Virus record (IMG/VR): IMGVR_UViG_3300046467_001260 | Span: 1-28,124 of that record | Origin: a virus | Strand: one strand, 5' to 3' | DNA length: 28,124 nt | Shown: positions 13,905 to 20,387 of the stretch, one piece after another | Layout: each line of letters begins with the position of its first letter | How positions within the stretch are numbered: the first letter of the stretch is position 1 | Translations under genes and position numbers: made by a program | Notes under the pieces: generated by a model | What the model was told of the DNA's origin: nothing | What the model saw: only the letters and a program-made list of their open reading frames with translations | Database searches by the model: none

Positions 13905-15605
13905 CTAAAGGGATTCTTCGCCGTACATTTCAACGGATTTAGCGTAAATATTGCCCAGCGCAGCAGTCAGCTCTTCGTCTTCAGGCATGTCTTCATTATA
14001 CGCTACATGATCGGATATTGGGTCTTGTTTTTCAGCGAATTTACCACTAAAAACTTGAGCATCCCCGACTCCTGTATAAGATGCGGGACCTTCTAATTTA
14101 TCTGCCGCCAAACATGCCAACCCTATACTCCAAAATGAGTCCCCGTGACCATTCGGTGTCTCTGCTGCGTATAAGTCTCTGTTTACCACCAAAATTTGCT
14201 CTTTCTGCACAGCATCAGGTATTAAATGAAGTTTTTCGCTAACAACATAATGTTCAAATTTTGTAGCCATATTATTTTTGGCTCTACGAGTAAAGTGCAT
14301 CAAATCCCACTTTCTATTCAATCCTCTTAAATGTCTTATTCGTTCAGTGTTCTCTTGCTCGCTTAATCCCTGCTCATTATCAGTTTGCAAGCCCCTTTCT
14401 TCTAACGCCCTGTCGGTGTTATCTATAAAACCTTTATCTATTTGGAAATTAGTCGCTACTTGGTTCAATATATCAACTTGTGCCTGATAGGACATTCCTC
14501 TGATAAATTCATGGTAAAGTTGAATAATATGCCCATCAGTTTTACGCTTTCCAAATATAGATAAATGAGCCGGATGGCGACGTTTTCCTACGTCGTACCC
14601 TGCCACAACCCATTCATAATCTTCTGTCAAATCTTCAACGTGATCCAACGTCCTTCTATATATTTTTAGGGAATCATCTTCACATTTTTCAATTTCTTCA
14701 TCCGTAAAATATCCATCAGTTCCAAAATGGGGTTGCAACATGTATTCTGAAGCAAAAGAACTTCTATTACTTTTCTTGTACGCCTCTAGCCATTCTTTAT
14801 CCCTAATTTCAGGGGCTAGAACATGCCTACCTGGAACAGGATCAAACGCTGGTAACACTACGCTATTAAATTTATCGTCACCTATTAAAGTAGCTAGCAA
14901 ATCACCGGGAGCCATTGGAGTTCCTACCACAACAGTCGGAGTTCCAGGATTAGGAATAGGCATCAACGCTCTAAAAAATAAATCTTTAATTTTGGGGAGT
15001 TCGCCAGGATCTATAGGAGAATTAGCGTCTTTCAAAATATCGTCAACTACCATTCCCGCATTAGTGTGTAACCCTCTTTTGAATTGGGTCACTCCAGCCA
15101 TTTCTACCCGTACAATTCCCCCATCTGCTGTCTGATATCGTATCGAGTTATCTGCGCCTCTAGCCAAATCTCTAGTAAACCACTCATTAGATAAAATAGG
15201 GTTTGCTCTAATTTCATCCTTCATAGTTCTAACGTGATATCTCACCATATCATGGTTATATGAGGCATACAATAAACTTTTACTATTTGCCTTAGTTCTC
15301 ATGAGTTGCCAAATAGTGTATCCATGACCTAAAAGGGTGCTTTTCCAGTGACCACGGGGTAAAACACAAACAAAGTTCTGACCTTCATCTAAAGCCCTAT
15401 CCAATTCATCACATATAAACCCAACATGCCAGATATCAAATAATTTAGGTTGAGGAAAACTCAATCTCCAAATATCTAGCACAAAATCTTTAAAAGATGC
15501 AGGAACATCAATAGTTGTATCATTAGTTAAATCTGAAACTAACTCATTTACGGCATCTGTCCACGATAATTTGGCATTTTCGTTTTTGGAAGCAATGTTA
15601 GCCAT
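13905..15605 (-). CDS. terL: Terminase large subunit (TerL)
   Basis: The ATPase/nuclease packaging motor, 566 residues from the ATG at 15603-15605 (MANIASKNENA), which has GAGG six bases upstream; an in-frame TTG at 15617 is less likely. The Walker A motif is PRGHWKST (about 83-90), with adenine-binding and motor segments around LLYASYNHDM. The Walker B is MVVDDI (about 185-190), with coupling motif GTPMAPGDL. The nuclease domain starts at VVAGYDVGKRRHPA (Asp about 338), continues with GFIDNTD, and closes with GHGDSFWSIGLA. All catalytic acids appear present. It overlaps terS by 8 bases, and the reductase follows after 10 bases. A headful or cos mode cannot be decided from this sequence. Confidence 0.93.
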   Translation of the reverse strand: MANIASKNENAKLSWTDAVNELVSDLTNDTTIDVPASFKDFVLDIWRLSFPQPKLFDIWHVGFICDELDRALDEGQNFVCVLPRGHWKSTLLGHGYTIWQLMRTKANSKSLLYASYNHDMVRYHVRTMKDEIRANPILSNEWFTRDLARGADNSIRYQTADGGIVRVEMAGVTQFKRGLHTNAGMVVDDILKDANSPIDPGELPKIKDLFFRALMPIPNPGTPTVVVGTPMAPGDLLATLIGDDKFNSVVLPAFDPVPGRHVLAPEIRDKEWLEAYKKSNRSSFASEYMLQPHFGTDGYFTDEEIEKCEDDSLKIYRRTLDHVEDLTEDYEWVVAGYDVGKRRHPAHLSIFGKRKTDGHIIQLYHEFIRGMSYQAQVDILNQVATNFQIDKGFIDNTDRALEERGLQTDNEQGLSEQENTERIRHLRGLNRKWDLMHFTRRAKNNMATKFEHYVVSEKLHLIPDAVQKEQILVVNRDLYAAETPNGHGDSFWSIGLACLAADKLEGPASYTGVGDAQVFSGKFAEKQDPISDHVAYNEDMPEDEELTAALGNIYAKSVEMYGEESL

Positions 15606-16107
15606 TATTATCCTCAAACTCTAACAAGAAGTCTTGTAACCTAGTTCCTAACCTTTGCCGTAAATCCCGATCATTTACCTCTTCCATGATGATAGTGACG
15701 ATTCCTTGAATAAATTTACGAGAAATCAGCCCCTCTAAGATAGTTCGCTCACCTTTTATAGCCATATCTACGGCTTTAGCAGCGTCAGAGGCTCTATCAA
15801 ATTGAAGAACATCTAAAGCCCCTGCTGCCTTATCAGTTATTTTCTTATATTGATCTAAATGAACTTCTGAATCCAATCGCCTATGATCGGCTTCTATTTC
15901 TACCATTTTATCTCTAGCTCTAGAAATAGCTTTGGTTCGTAATTCTTTCCAACCCTGTTCTTTAGACCATTGATACAAAGTATCTTCTGGGATATTAACC
16001 TCATATTTTGCTAAAATATTTTCTTTTATTTTAGGGATTATCACATCGTCATGAATATAAGTTTTAGCGGCGAAGTCTTTAACTTCTTGAGAGTATTTTC
16101 GGTTCAT
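15598..16107 (-). CDS. terS: Terminase small subunit-like DNA-binding protein (TerS)
   Basis: A 169-residue protein directly upstream of terL, overlapping it by 8 bases. The N-terminus has a helix-turn-helix typical of small terminase subunits, ending in PEDTLYQWSKEQGWKELRTKA (about 40-60). A long helical oligomerisation region rich in Asp/Arg follows (DKMVEIEADHRRLDSEVHLDQY onward), and then an acidic end. TerS recognises the packaging site and feeds DNA to TerL. AAGGA lies seven bases before the ATG. Identification rests on the HTH, the length and the position. Confidence 0.82.
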   Translation of the reverse strand: MNRKYSQEVKDFAAKTYIHDDVIIPKIKENILAKYEVNIPEDTLYQWSKEQGWKELRTKAISRARDKMVEIEADHRRLDSEVHLDQYKKITDKAAGALDVLQFDRASDAAKAVDMAIKGERTILEGLISRKFIQGIVTIIMEEVNDRDLRQRLGTRLQDFLLEFEDNNG

Positions 16108-16116
16108 TAAAATTCC

Positions 16117-16620
16117 TTAATCGTGGAAGGGGGAGTTGTCCATTACCCAACCTTCATCTCTAGCCATTGGATCTTGGCTATCATCAATAGTATAAGATTC
16201 TCCCATGCGTTTACTAAAGTCTATGTGACCTGAAGAAGTTAGTCTAGGAGTGAAACAAGCGGGTACTTTAGCTGCTGCTCCAGATTTGCCGTAAGAGCGT
16301 TCCAAATGAATTACTACCTCATCTCTAGTGCAAATTGCCTTCCATACCTTTTCTTTAAATAGTGGCTTCCAACCTTTGCTCTCTACATACTGATTTCTAA
16401 CAGTCGTTTCGGTATGAGATAAATCTGGAATATGCTTATTGAAAGCACACCCGTCAAAATTACAATATACTACTTTTTTATAGTTATTGACTTCATTTGG
16501 AACATTCTCTACAGGATTGGTGTAAGTATTTTCTACTTTTCCTTGATCTGTCATATTATTTTTCACCACAAAAGTAGCTTTTTTGGGTTTCCTACGTAGT
16601 GATCCTGGCTTTTTAGGCAT
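16117..16620 (-). CDS. Cys/His-containing protein upstream of terminase, unknown function
   Basis: A 167-residue protein with a basic N-terminus (MPKKPGSLRRKPKKA). It has a possible zinc site C-x4-C-x4-H-x5-H at residues 53-69, plus Cys97 and Cys122. The remainder shows no known fold to me. GGAG lies eight bases before the ATG, which overlaps the 3' end of the ruvC-like gene by 8 bases. It is the last gene before terS, so it may act in DNA processing or packaging; this is inference from position. Confidence 0.7.
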   Translation of the reverse strand: MPKKPGSLRRKPKKATFVVKNNMTDQGKVENTYTNPVENVPNEVNNYKKVVYCNFDGCAFNKHIPDLSHTETTVRNQYVESKGWKPLFKEKVWKAICTRDEVVIHLERSYGKSGAAAKVPACFTPRLTSSGHIDFSKRMGESYTIDDSQDPMARDEGWVMDNSPFHD

Positions 16621-17059
16621 TTCTTTTACTCCATTCGGCTATACAGGCTGCATCAGCCCAATCTTGTTCTTCAAACTCTGTACGAAAATATTTAGTCGCA
16701 TACTTAATTATATCGTCTTTAGAGGCATTCCCCATACCTATAATTTCTTTCTTCCATACTCTATTATCTACAGTTTTATAGGCTATATCTGCCAATTCTA
16801 AAACTTCCTTAACCGCCCCAACTACTTCTGATATAGAAATAGTAGAATGGGGGTTTTTAAAATACAAAGGCTTTTCAATAGCCACTGTTCCGCCTTCTAC
16901 TAAACTAGGTAAAACGCCTAATCCTTTAGCTATATCTGGAAATCTGTCTAAAGCTTTTTTACCTTTAGCATCAAATTTTATACACTGTATGATATTGCTA
17001 TTATCGTCTATAATTGTAGCATGGACGGCTTTAGAACTACAATCTACTCCTGTATGAAT
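16613..17059 (-). CDS. ruvC: RuvC-like Holliday junction resolvase with apparent ATT start
   Basis: A 148-residue RNase H-fold resolvase, close to RuvC in length. Read from an ATT at 17057-17059, the acidic residues are Asp6 (GVDCSSK), Glu62 (AIEKP), Asp133 and Asp136 (DWADAA). This almost exactly reproduces the spacing of E. coli RuvC (7, 66, 138, 141). The ATG/GTG/TTG frame seen by simple ORF calling begins only at a GTG at 16885 and would lose Asp6. The ATT lies six bases after GGAGGA and shares one base with the preceding stop (TAATT). The junction just upstream is the same shape with ATG (TAATG). The frame is open throughout 16886-17059, so no frameshift is needed. It would resolve recombination or branched packaging intermediates. 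It sits next to the MazG-like gene. Confidence 0.82.
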   Translation of the reverse strand: MHTGVDCSSKAVHATIIDDNSNIIQCIKFDAKGKKALDRFPDIAKGLGVLPSLVEGGTVAIEKPLYFKNPHSTISISEVVGAVKEVLELADIAYKTVDNRVWKKEIIGMGNASKDDIIKYATKYFRTEFEEQDWADAACIAEWSKRNA

Positions 17060-17523
17060 TAGGATTCCTCCAAGGTGAGTCCTCTATCCGCCCACTCTTC
17101 TACTAATTGCTTCCGTGCGCCTTCCCACTTTTCAGGCTTATGAATAGAAATAAGTTTACCAGTATCTTTACGTATGGCGTAATTTTCTATATTCTTAGAT
17201 TCATTTTTATCAACTACTAATTTAACAATTCTATCTCTAGCGTCGGAAGTAGCTACAGCCATCAAATTACCCATGGTTACCCACAACAAATCTCCTGTTT
17301 CCTCATCGAAATTGGCGGGATCTTTACGAAAATTTTTAATGGCGGCTTGCCACTCCTTGACTTCTTCCTTAATAATAGGAATGCGCTCTTTAGCTAGAGC
17401 CTGATCGCTTTGATCTTTATAAGCTTCGGCGTGAGTGAAGCCCCAACGATCATGAAAGTTATAAACAGCTTCGGCTATAACAGTCATAACTTCTACAAAT
17501 CTATCTTTTTCTAGAATATCCAT
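17059..17523 (-). CDS. MazG-like all-alpha NTP pyrophosphohydrolase
   Basis: A 154-residue helical protein with the metal-binding signature of all-alpha NTP pyrophosphatases: EEVKE (Glu53, Glu54, Glu57), then ETGD (Glu75, Asp78) about 20 residues later and an LLWVTMGNLMA helix. The family hydrolyses (d)NTPs to monophosphates, and in phages it may adjust nucleotide pools or lower host ppGpp; the substrate here is unknown. The ATG overlaps the previous stop by one base (TAATG), with GAGAGG close by. It belongs to a nucleotide-pool group with the DUF3310 gene and the class II reductase. Confidence 0.75.
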   Translation of the reverse strand: MDILEKDRFVEVMTVIAEAVYNFHDRWGFTHAEAYKDQSDQALAKERIPIIKEEVKEWQAAIKNFRKDPANFDEETGDLLWVTMGNLMAVATSDARDRIVKLVVDKNESKNIENYAIRKDTGKLISIHKPEKWEGARKQLVEEWADRGLTLEES

Positions 17524-18023
17524 TAACCTCTCCCCGATTCTAAGCTTCTAGCTGATAACACTCTACTAGAGGTATTGAATAATCCTTTAAAAGCTTCCTT
17601 ACGACCCAATAATTTATCGTAGGCTGCTCTAATTTCAATAAGAGTTTTCATGCTAGTATTCAGCCGTTTGTTATCTCTTAGTATTATACCCTCCATTTCA
17701 TCAATGGTGGGTTTACGAGTTCCTTTGGCTAAATATTCTTCAGCTAAATTAGCTTTTTCAACCTTCATCCCGGTTTCAAAAGCTGTTTCATACGCACCCT
17801 TTTTTGCGCCTAGAGCAGCCAAGTTTAATTCTACAAAAGCCAGCCATGCCCCTGATACAGATAGATATTCTTGCAACTCTGTATTAGAAGCTTCTGATAA
17901 ATTACCAAATGTAATATCTTCACGGGAATTATTTTCTATTTTCAAGAAGGGAATTTCCATATCCTCTACATATTGATTAGCTTTATTATAGCCTTTTTCA
18001 ACTGTCCAAGTTTCGTCTACCAT
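17523..18023 (-). CDS. Helical protein of unknown function in recombination cluster (166 aa)
   Basis: Almost entirely helical, with a core rich in Ala, Leu, Glu and Lys (GAWLAFVELNLAALGAKKG) and a second long helix pair (NTSMKTLIEIRAAYDKLLGRKEA). The length, the helical make-up and the position beside RecA, nuclease and RuvC genes recall UvsY-like recombination mediators or similar phage proteins. There is no diagnostic motif, so I leave it unassigned. The ribosome site is GGGGG seven bases before the ATG. Confidence 0.7.
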   Translation of the reverse strand: MVDETWTVEKGYNKANQYVEDMEIPFLKIENNSREDITFGNLSEASNTELQEYLSVSGAWLAFVELNLAALGAKKGAYETAFETGMKVEKANLAEEYLAKGTRKPTIDEMEGIILRDNKRLNTSMKTLIEIRAAYDKLLGRKEAFKGLFNTSSRVLSARSLESGRG

Positions 18024-18233
18024 TTATATTCCCCCTTCTCCTTCTATTAGTAATTCAATATAACGTATCGCTTTCTTCAAATCCTCTACACCGTTTTTCT
18101 CACGCCATCTACAAACATACTTTATAACATTACCTTCTGCAAATCCTAACCCATTCTTATGTATAAAGTCAAACGGTTCTATCTCAAACTGTTTGTAATG
18201 GTCAGGACTTATTCCACTACTGAGTTTAGCCAA
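18024..18233 (-). CDS. DUF3310-family protein (T7 gp1.7-type nucleotide kinase-related)
   Basis: A 69-residue protein matching the DUF3310 core: PDHYKQFEIEPFDFI, then EGNVIKYVCRWREKNG and VEDLKKAIRYIELLIE. The family includes a domain of phage T7 gp1.7, a nucleotide kinase, but this short stand-alone version may only be a partner or regulator. It starts with TTG at 18231-18233, overlapping the nuclease gene by 8 bases; no other Met exists in the frame, and GAGG lies about nine bases upstream. It sits with MazG-like and recombination genes. Confidence 0.8.
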   Translation of the reverse strand: MAKLSSGISPDHYKQFEIEPFDFIHKNGLGFAEGNVIKYVCRWREKNGVEDLKKAIRYIELLIEGEGGI

Positions 18234-18924
18234 AACCTAATTCCTCATCTTTTACTAATTTGCAATCACAATAATGATAATGAATTGCCTCTACTTCTGC
18301 TAATTTAGGAGGAGACACCATATTCGCTATAGTTTTCGCCCTAGATAAAATACCATCCCATAAGTCATCATTACGTTTGACCACAAATGTCTTAATTTGT
18401 TGGGTATTTTTATTCTCATATAAAATTACGCCCTCAGAGTGTCCTAACATGTGTAAATAACATTGTAATTGGGTAGAATGCTCCACCTTAGGACCATTCG
18501 CTATATCGTTATCCCAACCTCTTTGGTTTATAGTTTTTAACTCTAGTACAAATAACTTACCGTCATGGTGTAAAATAAAGTCTGCCCTACCTGATAGGGC
18601 GACAGGACTAGCTATCTTACAGGATTGCTCTCTATACAACATCATATTGCCAAAATATTTTGTGTACCGATCTTCCGCAGCACTTCCCACGCCAAATATA
18701 CGTTGTAATGTTGCCGAAATGGGCTTTTTAGGGATTAATCCATTATAGTGCAACCATAGATATCTATCACAGGGATTTCCTATAGCTGATACAAAGAATT
18801 TATTTTTACTCGTGCTTTTTTGGGGATGTGCTAATTGCTTATCTAACTGCTTTACTAGCAGTTGACCCAAATCCTTAGTATCCCATGATTTAGTTACTTT
18901 TTCGGTTATTTCTTTTACGCCCAT
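18226..18924 (-). CDS. PD-(D/E)XK nuclease, RecB/Cas4-like
   Basis: A 232-residue nuclease. The core is SGRADFIL (Asp115), then VLELKT (Glu128, Lys130) and the QxxxY-type helix STQLQCYLHMLG (Gln152/Gln154, Tyr156), as in RecB and Cas4 nucleases. Cys52 in NPCDRYLWL and Cys219/Cys221 near the C-terminus (YCDC) resemble part of the Cas4 iron-sulphur cysteine set, but only three of the four are obvious. In phages such enzymes resect DNA ends for RecA or single-strand annealing recombination. There is no cas1/cas2 or CRISPR array nearby, so a phage recombination role is favoured. AAGGA lies before the ATG. Confidence 0.85.
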   Translation of the reverse strand: MGVKEITEKVTKSWDTKDLGQLLVKQLDKQLAHPQKSTSKNKFFVSAIGNPCDRYLWLHYNGLIPKKPISATLQRIFGVGSAAEDRYTKYFGNMMLYREQSCKIASPVALSGRADFILHHDGKLFVLELKTINQRGWDNDIANGPKVEHSTQLQCYLHMLGHSEGVILYENKNTQQIKTFVVKRNDDLWDGILSRAKTIANMVSPPKLAEVEAIHYHYCDCKLVKDEELGFG

Positions 18925-19248
18925 TTATTTCCTTTCCGAAGCGATATTAACTAAAAATATATCAATATCGTGATGAATTTCCTTAGCATTTTCAGTAGTA
19001 ATGTGTAAAATATATTCTACTCCACTCTCTAATAGAAATTCATTACGTTCTTTATCTTTTTTAGCAAAATGTCCATATACTCCATCAGCTTCAATAACAG
19101 TTCCTATTTCGGCAATCCAAAAATCTACAAAATATTTACCTATTTGTCTTTGGGATTCCCATCTAAGCCCTAAACTACTTAAGTAATTTGCTATTTTGGT
19201 TTCTTGAGGAGTCATCTCCGTCGGTGCTTGTTGAATGTTGAGAGGCAT
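18925..19248 (-). CDS. Vsr/DUF559-like restriction-fold endonuclease
   Basis: A 107-residue protein with the DUF559/Vsr-type PD-(D/E)XK pattern: QRQIGKYFVDFWI (Asp42), GTVIEADGVYGH (Glu53, Asp55, His60), KDKERNEFLLESG (Arg68), then a hydrophobic strand. Members include very-short-patch repair nucleases and small unassigned nucleases. Related 'EDxHD' homing endonucleases are also possible. AAGGA lies eight bases before the ATG, and the gene overlaps the RecA 3' end by 74 bases. A later Met at residue 12 has no spaced ribosome site. The product may cut or repair DNA within the recombination module; the substrate is unknown. Confidence 0.75.
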   Translation of the reverse strand: MPLNIQQAPTEMTPQETKIANYLSSLGLRWESQRQIGKYFVDFWIAEIGTVIEADGVYGHFAKKDKERNEFLLESGVEYILHITTENAKEIHHDIDIFLVNIASERK

Positions 19249-20185
19249 CTACTTGTTCCTTAAGTTTTTCTCCTAGTTCGGGTTGTTCAGTTACCAATAA
19301 AGTTTTCAAACCATTAAGTCCCATAACTTTATTTTCAGCGTAGTTATACCACGCCCCAGATTGTTTTATGTACCCATACGCCAACCCCTCACGCATATAG
19401 CTTTCCATAATGTCTATCCCCCCATCTACTTTGAAGGGAACTACTACTTTTTGCCAATGATCCGCAGAGGTTTTGTTTTTCTTCAAGGTGACTTCCATAT
19501 CAAAGCCTGTCTTGACTTTCGTTTTTTTATCTTCGATCCATCCTGATCGTCTAACTTCTAACATCAGATGGTTCCAATAAACTTGTCCTTTTCCACCAGG
19601 CATCTCTTTTATTGCCACAGGACCAATAGATGAGCGTTGTTGGTTGATACATATCAACGATGACCCATGCTGTAGCCTACTCATTAATCTGCTTAGTGAG
19701 TCATTTACAAATCTAGCTAACCACCCCATAGGATGTTTATCAAAGTCTGCTAGTTCTGCCGCAGGAACCATGCCAGCAATACTATCTATAACTACTAAGT
19801 CTACTCCTGCTTCCATAACGGCTCTAGCAATTTCTATGGCTTCTTCACCACTCGTCGGTTGAGAAGCTAACAGCAAATCGGGGTCAACTCCACATTTACG
19901 GAACCAAGACTCGTCTAGGGACATCTCGGTATCAATCCATACCGCAGTACCTCCTGACTTCTGTACCGACTCTACAGCCTTCATAGCTAGGTAAGACTTA
20001 CCTCCACTAGGCTGTCCAGTAAGTAACGTAAATCTCTTTTTAGGGATTCCACCACCTGTTAGCTTATCTAGCTGAGGTATTCCAAAAGGAATTCGCTCAA
20101 ATTTAAAATTTTTATCGGACGCTAACGTAAGCCCATCAACGCCCTTTAGGAGTTGATCCATAAGAGGGGTGTCTGTTTTAGCCAT
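19175..20185 (-). CDS. recA: RecA/UvsX-type recombinase
   Basis: A 336-residue strand-exchange ATPase. The Walker A is GQPSGGKS (57-64), the catalytic Glu87 is in DTEMSLD, the Walker B is VVIDS (131-135), and the L2-region NQQR is at 181-184. The final roughly 30 residues are polar and probably flexible, and are encoded in the overlap with the next gene. It lacks the usual length of bacterial RecA N- and C-terminal domains, as in many phage versions. It would drive recombination-dependent replication and repair with the adjacent nucleases and RuvC. GGAG lies eight bases before the ATG. Confidence 0.92.
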   Translation of the reverse strand: MAKTDTPLMDQLLKGVDGLTLASDKNFKFERIPFGIPQLDKLTGGGIPKKRFTLLTGQPSGGKSYLAMKAVESVQKSGGTAVWIDTEMSLDESWFRKCGVDPDLLLASQPTSGEEAIEIARAVMEAGVDLVVIDSIAGMVPAAELADFDKHPMGWLARFVNDSLSRLMSRLQHGSSLICINQQRSSIGPVAIKEMPGGKGQVYWNHLMLEVRRSGWIEDKKTKVKTGFDMEVTLKKNKTSADHWQKVVVPFKVDGGIDIMESYMREGLAYGYIKQSGAWYNYAENKVMGLNGLKTLLVTEQPELGEKLKEQVDASQHSTSTDGDDSSRNQNSKLLK

Positions 20186-20387
20186 CAGCGAGACTCCTTA
20201 TTTTTGATACTTCGGCATCAGCCGCAGACAGAACCAAAGGCCATGCCTTATTGATTGCAGTTTTAGCTTTTGCCATTTGTTCGTCTAAATCTTCTTCTGT
20301 ATCTATATCTCGTATAGTCACTTCAATTTTAGCGTTATTATAATCGCCTAAATTGACTGTGAATCCTAATGATTGATCTATCTTCAT
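20178..20387 (-). CDS. Small acidic protein between polymerase and RecA (69 aa)
   Basis: A 69-residue protein with an N-terminal beta-rich stretch (LGFTVNLGDYNNAKIEVTIRD) and an acidic helix. No family recognised. Its ATG overlaps the polymerase stop (ATGA), and its 3' end overlaps the recA start by 8 bases, which argues that it is a real coupled gene. Confidence 0.7.
   Translation of the reverse strand: MKIDQSLGFTVNLGDYNNAKIEVTIRDIDTEEDLDEQMAKAKTAINKAWPLVLSAADAEVSKIRSLADG

Noticed and set aside
13895-13933. Longer TTG start for the reductase
   Set aside because: It would overlap terL, whereas the GTG at 13894 has TAGGAGA six bases upstream and starts ten bases after the terL stop.
16886-17058. 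Non-coding gap or frameshifted resolvase pseudogene
   Set aside because: The region is fully open in the same frame as the RuvC C-terminal part and supplies the missing catalytic Asp, so neither a gap nor a frameshift is needed.
18226-18924. Cas4 of a CRISPR system
   Set aside because: No repeat array and no cas1 or cas2 nearby; the neighbours are phage recombination genes.
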